Source: Clavibacter michiganensis
GTDB taxonomy: Bacteria > Actinomycetota > Actinomycetes > Actinomycetales > Microbacteriaceae
Reading direction: 5' to 3'
Assembly (NCBI GenBank): GCA_002150995.1
Contig: MDHJ01000001.1
Location: 434,001-498,000 of the forward strand
DNA: 64,000 nucleotides
The notes beneath the pieces are model-generated. The model was not told where the DNA came from. It searched no databases and worked only from the letters and a program-made list of their open reading frames with translations. Positions 1-8,132 of this stretch are shown here, piece by piece. Both the position numbers and the translations under genes were made by a program. Within the stretch, counting starts at the first letter, position 1. Each line of letters starts with the position of its first letter.

Positions 1-66
1 GCGGTGCACGGGGGACGCGACGAGGTGCGCGATCTCCACGCGGTGCTCGTGCGGGAGGGCGCTCAT
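1..66 (-). CDS. 5' end of a gene running off the window, possibly MOSC-domain protein
   Basis: Only the first 22 codons lie in the window; they read MSALPHEHRVEIAHLVASPV then HR. The start is supported by a TACGAT hexamer on the minus strand (73-78) six bases upstream, the leaderless arrangement seen in many genes here. The short motif 'ASPVHR' near the N-terminus resembles the beginning of MOSC-domain proteins, but 22 residues cannot prove a family, so the function is a guess. It is divergent from the histidine kinase gene. Confidence 0.4.
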   Translation of the reverse strand, partial: MSALPHEHRVEIAHLVASPVHR

Positions 67-179
67 CAGGGAATCGTACGCGGATGCCCCATATCACGGG
101 GTACGCCCGCCGCGGGCGGATCGTCCACGCGCGGTTAGTATCGACGAGCGGCACGGGGACGACCGCATCAGGGGGTCAC

Positions 180-1904
180 GTGGGCGAGCAGGCTCCCACC
201 GTCGTGCGGCGCGGCCCGGTGGCGCGCGCGCAGGCGGCGTTGCGCAGCATGACGTTCTCGAAGCCGCTGCACGCGCAGCTGCCCTTCATCCTCAGCCTCG
301 TCGTGGTCGGCGTCGTCGCGGGCGCGGGCGACCTCGCCGCCGTGGCGGCCCCCGGCTTCGTGGCCGGCACGATCGTCGCGGCGCTCGTGACCATCGTCGC
401 GGCCGTCCTGCCCTGGGACCGGATCGGGTCCGAGTGGGTGGCCGTCCTGCCCATGCTCGACTTCGCGGCCCTCGCGCTCTGCAACGCCGCGATCGGCGGC
501 GAGGTGCCCTCGACGGCGTTCCTCATCGTCTTCCCCGTCATCTGGCTCGCGTACGCGTTCGCGCTGCACGTGCTGTGGCTGGGCGCCTTCGGCACGGCCG
601 CGGTGCTCGCGCTGCCGATCATCCGCTCGGGCGAGCTCCCGGAGGGCACGACCGGCTGGTCGCACATCGTGGTGCTGCCCGTCGTGATGCTCCTCGTCGC
701 CGTGGCCGTGAACCTCCTCGCCCAGCAGCTGTTCCGCCAGCACGCCCGCCTGGAGGAGATGCAGGCGGCGCTCACGGGCACGCTCGTCGACCTGCGGGAG
801 CGCAACTCGGTCATCGACGGGGTGCTCGAGGCGATCGACGACACCGTGGTCGTCCTCGACGCGGAGGGCCGCATCACGCAGCGCAACCGCGCGGCCCGCG
901 AGCTCATGGCGCTGGCCGTCCCCATCGACCGGGAGGACCCGAGCCTCGGCCGGTTCGTCTACGAGGAGGACCGCACCACGGTCGTCCCGCCCGAGCGGCA
1001 GCTCGTGGCCCGGGCCCGCGCCGGCGAGGTCGTCGCCCGCGAGGTCTACTGGATCGGCGACGGCGGGGCCCAGAAGGCGGTACTCGCGTCCCTCTCCCCG
1101 CTCGTGGACCCCGACGGCCGACCCTTCGGCACCGTCATGGTCAGCACGGACGTGACGGCGCTCGCGCTCGCGGTCTCCGAGCGGGAGGACTTCGTCGCGA
1201 GCGTCTCGCACGAGCTGAAGACGCCGCTCACGTCGATCCTCGGGTACGTGGAGCTCATCGCCGACGACCTCGTCGAGGACGACGTCGACGACCGCATCAC
1301 CGCCGCCCGCCTCGCGATCGTGGAGCGGAACGCCCAGCGCCTCCTCGGCCTCATCGGCGACCTGCTCACGGCGGCGCAGCACCGCCTCGCGGTCAACCGC
1401 AACCTCGTCGACGTGGGCGAGATCGTCGAGAACGCCCTCGACGTCATCCGCCCGCACGCGCAGGCGAACGGCGTCGCGCTGGTCGAGCCGGACTACCAGG
1501 AGCTCGTCGCGGAGGTGGACGCGGTGCGGATCGGCCAGGTCCTCGACAACCTGCTCAGCAACGCCGTGAAGTACACGCCCGAGGGCGGCACCGTCAGCAC
1601 CGAGATCGAGGTGGACGGGGAGCACCTCCGGCTCTGCGTCTCCGACGACGGCGTCGGCATGTCCGCGGAGGACACGGCGCAGCTCTTCACGCGCTTCTTC
1701 CGCACCAGCTCGGCCCGCGCGAGCACCGTCGCGGGCGTCGGGCTCGGCCTCAGCATCACCCGCTCGATCGTGGACGCGCACGACGGCACCATCGAGGTGG
1801 AGAGCGCCGTCGGCGTCGGCACCACGATGCGCGTGCGGCTGCCGCTGCGCGTCGTCCCGGACGCCCCGGAGCCCCCGGACGCACCGGCTCCGCGCCTCGG
1901 CTGA
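180..1904 (+). CDS. Membrane sensor histidine kinase with PAS domain
   Basis: Two-component sensor kinase of 574 residues. Several hydrophobic segments occupy roughly residues 30-190 (putative membrane sensor), followed by a PAS-like domain (about 215-330), a HisKA dimerisation domain with the phospho-acceptor in SVSHELKTPL (His344) and a C-terminal HATPase with N, G1 and G2 boxes (NLLSNAVKYT, DDGVGMS, GVGLGLS). GTG 180 is chosen because AGGGGG lies just upstream; an in-frame ATG at 84 would put a likely -10 (TAGTAT, 136-141) inside the gene. Its partner is probably the OmpR-type regulator at 3102-3986, separated by the HPt-like gene; the pairing is inferred from position only. Confidence 0.9.
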   Translation: MGEQAPTVVRRGPVARAQAALRSMTFSKPLHAQLPFILSLVVVGVVAGAGDLAAVAAPGFVAGTIVAALVTIVAAVLPWDRIGSEWVAVLPMLDFAALALCNAAIGGEVPSTAFLIVFPVIWLAYAFALHVLWLGAFGTAAVLALPIIRSGELPEGTTGWSHIVVLPVVMLLVAVAVNLLAQQLFRQHARLEEMQAALTGTLVDLRERNSVIDGVLEAIDDTVVVLDAEGRITQRNRAARELMALAVPIDREDPSLGRFVYEEDRTTVVPPERQLVARARAGEVVAREVYWIGDGGAQKAVLASLSPLVDPDGRPFGTVMVSTDVTALALAVSEREDFVASVSHELKTPLTSILGYVELIADDLVEDDVDDRITAARLAIVERNAQRLLGLIGDLLTAAQHRLAVNRNLVDVGEIVENALDVIRPHAQANGVALVEPDYQELVAEVDAVRIGQVLDNLLSNAVKYTPEGGTVSTEIEVDGEHLRLCVSDDGVGMSAEDTAQLFTRFFRTSSARASTVAGVGLGLSITRSIVDAHDGTIEVESAVGVGTTMRVRLPLRVVPDAPEPPDAPAPRLG

Positions 1905-2263
1905 CCCCTGCCGTCCGCGCCGGCTGCGCCGTCCGGTCCGCGCCGTCCGATCCGCCCCGTCCCTGCCGTCCGGGCCGTCCCGTCCCACCGGTCCGCGCCG
2001 CCGCGCCACCATGCCGCGGAGGACTTGAGCCGATCTTGCGAACACCTTGATCGGATCCGGCATCCGGCGCTGGCAGGCTCACTCCGTGACGGGGAGATCC
2101 CCGTCCGACACGAGCGATCGAAGGACCGGATGACCCCCCACGACCACCCCGCGAGCGGCACCCGAGCCGCGCGCACCGGGTGCCGTACCGGGTCCACGGA
2201 TGCGCGGCCGGTACCCGACGGCAGCCTCCCCGGTCCTTCCGATCGTCTCGTCGGCGGCCGGGC
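1905..2263. other. Intergenic stretch with CCGTCC-rich low complexity
   Basis: The first 100 bases are an irregular microsatellite built on CCGTCC/GCCGTCC. A short hairpin (GACGGGG, 2088-2094, pairing with CCCCGTC, 2099-2105) lies upstream of the HPt-like gene. No convincing gene is seen. Confidence 0.5.
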
Positions 2264-2939
2264 ATGAACGCCCAGGCCGCGCGCGCCCCGCAGATCCCCC
2301 CGCTCCTCGACGTCCGCGTCCTGGAGCAGCTGCTGGTCGAGCTGTCGGACGAGCCCGCCCCCGTCCGCCTGTCCGTCGTCCCCGCGACGGACGCCCCCGC
2401 TCCGCCCCCGGTGTTCCCGCACCGGAGGGCGCGACCCCGCCGCGCGGCCACCCGAGCCGCGCCGCGGGACCCCGTCGTCCGGATCCCCCCGTCCGGACGA
2501 CCGCCTCGCGACCCCTGGTGCCCCCGCACCCGGTCGTGGGCAGGCGCCGGCCGGATCCCCCCGTCCGGTCGGCGCCCCACCCGCTCCCCGCGCCGAGGCC
2601 GGCCGCCCGGCGGCGCTCACCGACGGGCAGCACGCCTGCGTCGACTTCCTGCGCCTCTTCGTCGACCTCTGGCCGAGCCGGTGGGAGCGGCTCGACGGCG
2701 CGGTGCGCTCCGGCGACCGCCAGGCCGCGCTCGACGCGTGCCTGAGCGTGAAGAGCTCCGCCGCGATGGTGGGCGCCCTCCGCCTCAGCGGGCTGGCCGG
2801 GCTTCTCGAGCGCGCCATCCGCGCGGCCGACCAGGCCGGATCCCGAGCCCTCCTCCCCGAGCTCGCCGAGGTGGGCGAGCGCAGCATGGACGCGATGCGC
2901 TCCTGGCTGCGCGCGGAGGCGGGGCACCCGCCCGACTAG
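2264..2939 (+). pseudogene. HPt-like domain protein, frameshifted and lacking the phospho-accepting His
   Basis: The N-terminus (from ATG 2264: IPPLLDVRVLEQLLVELSDE) and the C-terminal helical bundle (HACVDFLRLFVDLWP through LRAEAGHPPD, about 2629-2936) look like one HPt-domain protein but lie in different frames. The Pro-rich linker between them reads sensibly if one base is missing near 2404-2409 (C run) and another in one of the C6 runs at 2483-2560. In the HPt core, the position normally holding His in H-x-L-K-G/S is Leu (CLSVKSSAAMVGA), so phosphotransfer is unlikely even if intact. Two copies of a GGATCCCCCCGTCCG motif sit in the linker. The gene lies between a sensor kinase and a convergent response regulator. 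Confidence 0.55.
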
Positions 2940-3054
2940 GCCCGTGCGCGCGACCGACCCGACGGGCGACGCGCACGCCCGCCCGGCCCCCACGACAGGC
3001 CGGACGGATCACGGGAGCGGGATCCCACCCGAGGGGACCCCGATCCACGGCGCA

Positions 3055-3086
3055 GCTGCCGCGGGACCGCCCGGCCCCGCGGCAGC
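3055..3086. terminator. Hairpin between convergent HPt-like and response regulator genes
   Basis: Perfect 11-bp stem (3055-3065 with 3076-3086) around a 10-base loop, between the stop of the HPt-like gene and the stop of the regulator, so it can serve both strands. No T run follows, as is common in very GC-rich genomes. Confidence 0.6.
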
Positions 3087-3101
3087 CCGCGCTCGGGCGC
3101 G

Positions 3102-3986
3102 CTAGTCGCGCGCCGGCGCGAGCCGGTAGCCCACGCCGCGGACCGTCTGGATCCACCGCGCCTGGCGCGGGTCGTCGTGCAGCTTCCGCCGCAGGTTGCC
3201 GAGGTGCACCTCGACGGCGCGCTCCTCGGGCTCGGTGGAGGAGGCGACGGCGTACGAGCCGCTGCGGATGTCGCGCACGAGGTCGCCCTTGGTGCGCACG
3301 CGTCCGCCGCTCGCGAGGATCGACGCCAGCAGGTCGAACTCGGTGCGCGTGAGGTCCACGGGCTCGCCGTCGACCGTGACCTGCCGGGTGCCCTCGTCGA
3401 GCTCCAGGCCGTTGTGGCGGAGGACGTCCGCGTCGTCCTCGGGCGCGGTCTCCGTGGGCAGGGCGGGCGACACCATGGTCGTCGTGGCGAAGGCGGCGGG
3501 CTGCACGGCCTCCTCCGCCTCGGGTGCGGGGGCGCTCTCGCGGGCGTCCGACGCCGGTGCCGACGCCGGCACCGCGGTGCCGCCGGCGGGAGCGGCTGCC
3601 GGGGCCTCGCCGCCGCCGCGCGGCCGCCGCATCATGGCGGAGATGCGCGCGCGGAGCTCGCGCGGGCGGAAGGGCTTCACGATGTAGTCGTCGGCGCCGG
3701 CCTCGAGGCCGAGCAGGGTGTCGACCTCATCGCCCTGCGCGGTGAGCATCACGATGTAGGCGTCGCTCACCAGCCGGATGCGGCGCGCGGCCTCGAAGCC
3801 GTCGAAGTCCGGCAGGCCCACGTCGAGCGTGATGACGTCGGGCGCGACCTCCTCCGCGAGCCGCACGCCCTCCGTCGCGGTGCCCGCGGAGTGCACGGCG
3901 AAGCCGCCCTGGCGCAGGACGACCTCGAGGAGCTGGCGGATGTCGCCGTCGTCCTCGATGACCAGAGCCACACGTCCGCTGTCCAC
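3102..3986 (-). CDS. OmpR/PhoB-family response regulator
   Basis: 294-residue DNA-binding response regulator. A receiver domain at residues 6-125 has the acidic pair E11/D12, phospho-acceptor D55 (TLDVGLP), the conserved T/A and K (VKPF). A long Ala/Pro/Glu-rich linker (about 130-195) precedes the winged-helix Trans_reg_C domain, with the typical ...TRTEFDLLASILASGGRV and final GVGYRL signature. The start is GTG 3986, preceded by GAGGGGG; an upstream in-frame ATG at 4070 would add an unlikely cysteine-rich extension. Probably the output partner of the histidine kinase at 180-1904. Confidence 0.9.
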   Translation of the reverse strand: MDSGRVALVIEDDGDIRQLLEVVLRQGGFAVHSAGTATEGVRLAEEVAPDVITLDVGLPDFDGFEAARRIRLVSDAYIVMLTAQGDEVDTLLGLEAGADDYIVKPFRPRELRARISAMMRRPRGGGEAPAAAPAGGTAVPASAPASDARESAPAPEAEEAVQPAAFATTTMVSPALPTETAPEDDADVLRHNGLELDEGTRQVTVDGEPVDLTRTEFDLLASILASGGRVRTKGDLVRDIRSGSYAVASSTEPEERAVEVHLGNLRRKLHDDPRQARWIQTVRGVGYRLAPARD

Positions 3987-4116
3987 AACCGCCCCCTCGC
4001 ATGCCGCACGCGCGGCCGTCCCCCCGGATCCGCGACAGGCGCACCGGATCTCCCACGCTAGCGGAACCACGGGGTCGTGCCGCCGCGCCGGACGGGGGCG
4101 GGGCGGACGCCCGGGT

Positions 4117-4721
4117 TCAGGTCAGGGGGGAGGAGCCGGGCACGGCGACGAGCACGAGCACGGCGCCGAGGACGTACGCCGCCAGCGACGCGCCCACGCC
4201 GATGACGAGCACCAGCCAGGGCCGGGTGCGCCCGCGCAGCAGCCCGACGAGGGCCACGATCAGGGCGATGCCCGTCAGCATCAGCGGTCCCGCGACGGAG
4301 AGCGCGTAGCCGACGGTGAAGAGCGAGTCGTCGCAGACGTAGGCGTCCACGTCGCAGGCGTCGGTGACGAAGATCAGCCCGAGGCCGAGCGCGGCGATCG
4401 ACCCGCCGACGACGGCGGCGACGAGCATCGCGACGAGCGTGGTGACGAGGACGCGGCGGTCGAGCCGTCGGACCCATCGGGGCACCCAGTCGGGCCCGGC
4501 GGGGTCCTCCGCGCGGTCGGCCCGGTCCGCGCGAAGGCCGGCGTCGTCGCGGCCGTCGACCCCGTCGCCGGATCCGTCGCGCGCGCGACGCCGGGGAGGG
4601 ACGGGAGGGCGACCCGGGGGAGCTCCGGCAGGCGCCGCGTGCGGGACGCGGGGGCGGCGGAGCGGCGTCCCCGGGCGGCACGGCGGCCGCGCTGCGGGGT
4701 CGCGTCGTCGTCGGGGGTCAC
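4117..4721 (-). pseudogene. Four-helix membrane protein, frameshifted in a G run
   Basis: The C-terminal part (from about 4560 down to 4117) encodes an acidic stretch and then about four hydrophobic helices (VLVTTLVAMLVAAVVGG ... VLVIGVGASLAAYVLGAVLV). An N-terminal basic, Ala/Arg/Pro-rich part beginning GTG 4721 (MTPDDDATPQRG) is in another frame. Adding one base to the run at 4560-4563 joins them into one 202-residue protein with high third-position GC throughout. Taken alone, the downstream frame can only start at GTG 4485. Family not recognised. Confidence 0.6.
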
Positions 4722-4771
4722 GGCTCGAGACTACGGGGCGCGTCCCGTGAGGCCGGACATCGGCCGCGCGA

Positions 4772-5608
4772 TCAGAAGATCATGGGCCGGTCGTCGTCGA
4801 GCTCGGTCTCCACGTCGAGGTCCACGGCCACGGGAACGTGGTCGCTCGGGCCGTCGCCCTTGCGCTCGTCGCGGTGGATCCGCGGCGCGCTCACGAGCTC
4901 CTGGAACCGGTCGGACCCGAGGATGAAGTCGATCCGCATGCCCTCGTCCCGCGGGAACCGCAGCTGCTGGTAGTCCCAGTAGGTGTAGCCCTCGGGGATG
5001 GAGGGACGCACGACGTCGGCGAGTCCGGCCTCGAGGAATGCGGCGAACGCGTCGCGCTCCGGCTGCGAGGTGTGCGTCTTCCCCTCGAACAGCCGCGGGT
5101 CCCAGACGTCGGTGTCGAGCGGGGCCACGTTCCAGTCGCCCATGAGCGCGAGCGGGGTGTCGGGATCCGCCGCGAGCCAGGCGCGCGTGTCGGCGGCGAG
5201 CGCGGCGAGCCACTCCAGCTTGTACGAGTAGTGCGGGTCCTCCAGGGAGCGGCCGTTGGGCACGTAGAGGCTCCAGAGCCGCACGCCCTCGACGGTCGCG
5301 CCCATGGCACGGGCCTCGAGCGGCGGGAGCCCGGACGCGTCGGGCTTGCCGAAGCGCGGCATGCCCTCGAACGTCGTGGTCACGTCCTCGAGCGGCAGGC
5401 GGCTCGCGATCGCGACGCCGTTCCACTGGCTCAGCCCGTGGACGGCGACCTCGTAGCCGGCCTCCTCGAACGCCGCCGTCGGGAACTGCTCCGGCTTGCA
5501 CTTGATCTCCTGCATGGCCAGCACGTCGACGTCCTCGCGGCCGAGCCAGTCGACGACGCGGCCCACGCGGGTGCGGATGGAGTTGACGTTCCAGGTGGCG
5601 ACGCGCAT
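4772..5608 (-). CDS. xthA: Exodeoxyribonuclease III
   Basis: 278-residue AP endonuclease/3'-5' exonuclease of the ExoIII family (base excision repair). It starts MRVATWNVNSIRTRVGRVVDWL, then metal-ligand motif AMQEIKC, the tyrosine/asparagine region (VPNGRSL), the GDWNVAP box, the DFILGS and final SDHVPVAVDLD motif with the catalytic Asp-His pair. Length and motif order are normal. A TACCGT hexamer (5615-5620, minus strand) ends six bases before the ATG, suggesting a leaderless mRNA. A C-terminal extension ELDDDRPMIF is slightly longer than usual. Confidence 0.95.
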   Translation of the reverse strand: MRVATWNVNSIRTRVGRVVDWLGREDVDVLAMQEIKCKPEQFPTAAFEEAGYEVAVHGLSQWNGVAIASRLPLEDVTTTFEGMPRFGKPDASGLPPLEARAMGATVEGVRLWSLYVPNGRSLEDPHYSYKLEWLAALAADTRAWLAADPDTPLALMGDWNVAPLDTDVWDPRLFEGKTHTSQPERDAFAAFLEAGLADVVRPSIPEGYTYWDYQQLRFPRDEGMRIDFILGSDRFQELVSAPRIHRDERKGDGPSDHVPVAVDLDVETELDDDRPMIF

Positions 5609-5682
5609 GCGTCCACGGTACCGGGAGCCGGCGGCGGGGCCGTCCGCGGGACGGTCGTGCGTCGGACGGCGGTGCGCCCTCG

Positions 5683-6168
5683 TCAGCCGATGCTGCCGAC
5701 GCGGACGGTCACGGTCGCGACCGCGGCGGCCTCGGCGCCCACGGCCTCGACGAGCCGGGCGCGGATCGCCTCCACGGCGGCGCGGGCGGTGTCGCTGGCG
5801 CGTGCGTCCGCGTCGACCGCGATGGACGCCTGCACGAGCACGGTGCCCTCGCCGGTCTCCACGGTGACGAGACGCTCGGCGACGTCGGATCCGCCGCCCA
5901 TCGCGCCCTCGACCACGTGCTGCGCCACGAGCAGCACGGGCGAGCGCGGGGCGTACACCTCGGAGACGCCCGCGACGCCGCGGAGCGCGGCCGTGAGGTC
6001 GCGCGACAGGTCGCCCGGCGCGGGGAGCGGGACCGGCACCGGCCCGGGCGACGCGGCGACGACCGGGGCGGGCACGGGAACCGGGGCGGGCACGGAACCC
6101 GGGGCGGGCACGGAACCCGGGGTGGGCACGGCGGCCGGGGTCGGGGTCGCGTCGTCGTCGAGGCTCAT
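5683..6168 (-). CDS. Asp23-cluster protein of unknown function
   Basis: 161 residues: a Pro/Val repeat-rich head of about 50 residues (P-G-S-V-P-A units, also visible as a DNA repeat near 6060-6135), then a compact alpha/beta part resembling Asp23-associated proteins (GVSEVYAPRSPVLLVAQHVV ... VTVRVGSIG). Its start overlaps the stop of the upstream Asp23 gene by four bases (ATGA), so it belongs to the sigma factor-Asp23 operon. Function is inferred only from this linkage. Confidence 0.75.
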   Translation of the reverse strand: MSLDDDATPTPAAVPTPGSVPAPGSVPAPVPVPAPVVAASPGPVPVPLPAPGDLSRDLTAALRGVAGVSEVYAPRSPVLLVAQHVVEGAMGGGSDVAERLVTVETGEGTVLVQASIAVDADARASDTARAAVEAIRARLVEAVGAEAAAVATVTVRVGSIG

Positions 6169-6836
6169 CGTCGCGCCTCCCCGCCGGGCGCCGGGCGCGG
6201 CTGGACGTCGACCACGGTCACGTCGATGCCCTCGACGCGCAGCTCGGTGTGCCGCAGCAGCGCCGCGTTCACCCGCTCGCGCACGCGCTGCGCGAGCTCG
6301 GGGAGCGGATCCCCCCAGACGACGCTCATGGTGAGCGCGACCCGGACGGGCGCCCCGGGCACGGTGACGTCGCCGTCGAGGGTGCAGCGCCCGATGAGGA
6401 CGCCGGGGACCTCGTCGCCGGCCTGGCGGACGAGGGTGCGGACGGCGCCCTCCGTGAGCGCGAGGCTCACCGACGGGTCGGGGTGGGAGAGGGGGATGTC
6501 GCGGCCGGCGCGGGACTCCCGGCTGATGTGGGAGAGCACGCCGCGGAAGAAGTCATCGCCGGGCGCGTCGGCCTCGTCGGCCTCGACCTGCACGAGCTCG
6601 CGGCCGAGGTCGCGCATGTGCTCGAGGGCGCGGAGGGCGTTGCGGGCCTCGGGGTCGTCCTCGTACGCCGCGATGCGGGGGGAGCGGCCGCTGTCGAGGT
6701 AGTCGGCGAGCGCGGCCATGTCGAGGGGCGCGCCCTCGGCGTCGTGCGCGGGATCCGCGTCGGCGGGCGGCAGCACCGGCTCGGCGGGGCCCGCGGGCAG
6801 GCGCTCCCCGGGATCGCCCGGTCCGGTGCCTGTCAT
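6165..6836 (-). CDS. Asp23/Gls24-family envelope stress protein with N-terminal extension
   Basis: 223 residues. The first 115 contain a short motif MAALADYLDSGRSPRI and an acidic helical segment; the C-terminal 110 form an Asp23/Gls24-like domain (SLALTEGAVRTLVRQAGDE, VPGVLIGRC, VTVVDVQPRP). ATG 6836 overlaps the sigma-factor stop by four bases, so the two are translationally coupled. In this position actinobacterial genomes often carry a regulator of the sigma factor, so an anti-sigma-like role for the N-terminal part is possible but not shown. Confidence 0.8.
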   Translation of the reverse strand: MTGTGPGDPGERLPAGPAEPVLPPADADPAHDAEGAPLDMAALADYLDSGRSPRIAAYEDDPEARNALRALEHMRDLGRELVQVEADEADAPGDDFFRGVLSHISRESRAGRDIPLSHPDPSVSLALTEGAVRTLVRQAGDEVPGVLIGRCTLDGDVTVPGAPVRVALTMSVVWGDPLPELAQRVRERVNAALLRHTELRVEGIDVTVVDVQPRPAPGGEARR

Positions 6837-7387
6837 CGCCACGCCTCCATGCTCGTCATCACCGTGGTGCGCGCCCGGGAGAGCCGGCCGCGCACGGTCG
6901 AGGGCGTCGTGCCCAGGCGCTCCGCGATCTCCTCGTAGGAGAAGCCTCCCACCTCGCGCAGCATCCACACCTCCCGCTGCTCGCCCGGCAGCGCATCCAG
7001 GACACCCGCCAGCGCGCGCATCTGGGACGACGTCTCCGCGTCGCGCTCGGGCGACGTGAGCCGGTCGGCGATCTCGTGGTCGTCGATGTCGTCCACGGGC
7101 CTGCGGGCGCGGATCCGGTCGATGGACTTGCGGCTCACGATCTGCAGGAGCCAGCTCTTCACCCGGTCGGGCTTCTCCAGGGTCGGCAGGCGGTCCCACG
7201 CGGTGATGAGCGCCTCCTGCACGGCGTCGTCGGCATCGGCGCGCGACCCCGTCAGGCGGATCGCGAACGCGCGCATGTAGGGGGCGTGCCGGCGCACCAG
7301 CACCTCGAAGGCCCGCGCGTCCCCGTCGGCGGCGCGCTCGGCGAGGATGCCGTCGCCCGCGTCCTGCAGCGAGGAGGAGAGGGCCAT
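6833..7387 (-). CDS. ECF-type RNA polymerase sigma factor
   Basis: 184-residue sigma-70-family factor with only regions 2 and 4: FEVLVRRHAPYMRAFAIRLTG and DADDAVQEALITAWDRL (region 2), then LDALPGEQREVWMLREVGG and SYEEIAERLGTTPSTVRGRLSRAR (region 4 HTH). ATG 7387 is preceded by GGAGG at about nine bases. It heads an operon with two Asp23-related genes and is divergent from a third, which suggests control of an envelope or alkaline stress response. Confidence 0.92.
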   Translation of the reverse strand: MALSSSLQDAGDGILAERAADGDARAFEVLVRRHAPYMRAFAIRLTGSRADADDAVQEALITAWDRLPTLEKPDRVKSWLLQIVSRKSIDRIRARRPVDDIDDHEIADRLTSPERDAETSSQMRALAGVLDALPGEQREVWMLREVGGFSYEEIAERLGTTPSTVRGRLSRARTTVMTSMEAWR

Positions 7388-7519
7388 GCCGTACCTCCGT
7401 GTGCGCTGGGAGAACCGGGGGATCCGGGACCGGTCCGTGACGAACGGCCGCGGCCCTGCGTCGCATCCATGAGTACCACAGCAGCGCCCGTCCGACGGGC
7501 ACCCACGAGGAGGAACCGC

Positions 7520-7981
7520 ATGAGCGACACGAACACCAGCACTCCCGCCGACGTCACCCGCGTCGCCCCCGCGACCACGGGGATCGCGACCGGCACCGTC
7601 CTCGCCGAGGGCGACACCACGGTCACCGACGGCGTCATCGCCAAGGTCGCCGGGCTCGCCGTCCGCGACATCCCCGGCGTGCACGCGCTCGGCGGCGGAG
7701 CGGCCCGCGTCATCGGCCAGCTCCGCGACCGCATCGGCCAGACCGACCTCACGCAGGGCATCGCCGTCGACGTGCAGGAGGCGGGCGTGGCATTCCAGGT
7801 GACCCTCGTCGCCGAGTACGGCGTGCCCCTGCAGGACGTCGCCGCCGAGGTGCGCGCGGCGATCTCCGAGGCCGTCCGCGAGCTCGTCGGGCGTCCCGTC
7901 GCGCGCGTCGACGTCACGGTCGCCGACATCGTCCTGCCGGGCGAGGACTCCGACGACGAGGCCGCGGTGCCCGCCGTCTGA
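7520..7981 (+). CDS. Asp23/Gls24-family envelope stress protein
   Basis: 153 residues, almost entirely one Asp23 domain: VTDGVIAKVAGLAVRDIPGV, the GGG loop, and VEYGVP-type strand (AEYGVPLQDVAAEVRAAI) ending VDVTVADIVLP. The start ATG 7520 has GAGGAGGA upstream. The 132-bp gap to the divergent sigma-factor gene must hold both promoters. It is followed by a perfect 18-bp terminator hairpin. Confidence 0.9.
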   Translation: MSDTNTSTPADVTRVAPATTGIATGTVLAEGDTTVTDGVIAKVAGLAVRDIPGVHALGGGAARVIGQLRDRIGQTDLTQGIAVDVQEAGVAFQVTLVAEYGVPLQDVAAEVRAAISEAVRELVGRPVARVDVTVADIVLPGEDSDDEAAVPAV

Positions 7982-7996
7982 TCCGCTCCACCCCGC

Positions 7997-8036
7997 GACG
8001 ACGGGCCGCCGGTCGCGAGACCGGCGGCCCGTCGTC
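7997..8036 (+). terminator. Strong hairpin after asp23
   Basis: Perfect 18-bp stem (7997-8014 with 8019-8036) closed by the tetraloop GCGA, 16 bases after the Asp23 stop. Confidence 0.8.
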
Positions 8037-8132
8037 GCGTCGCGTCCGTGGACCTCGCATCCCGCGGGCGTGCTGTCAGGGGCGTCGCGTCGCGTCCGTG
8101 GACCTCCCATGCGGCGGGCGTACCGTCGGGGG
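8033..8132. repeat. Imperfect 50-bp tandem duplication next to a promoter
   Basis: Copies at 8033-8082 and 8083-8132 both start CGTCGCGTCGCGTCCGTGG and continue ACCTC; they diverge in the second half. Copy 2 contains the -10 TACCGT used by the following oxidoreductase, while copy 1 has TGCTGT at the same place, so one copy of the promoter has decayed or was never active. Confidence 0.75.

Noticed and set aside
84-179. Upstream start of the histidine kinase at ATG 84
   Set aside because: A probable -10 and ribosome-binding site lie inside it, and the added residues have no homology-like features.
168-2063. Very long open frames antisense to the histidine kinase and many other genes
   Set aside because: In this GC-rich DNA, antisense frames stay open by codon bias; their products are Arg/Asp/His-rich and have no domains.
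6060-6135. Short GGGGCGGGCACGG repeats as a possible CRISPR or regulatory array
   Set aside because: They are in frame and encode the Pro/Gly/Val repeats of the protein at 5683-6168.
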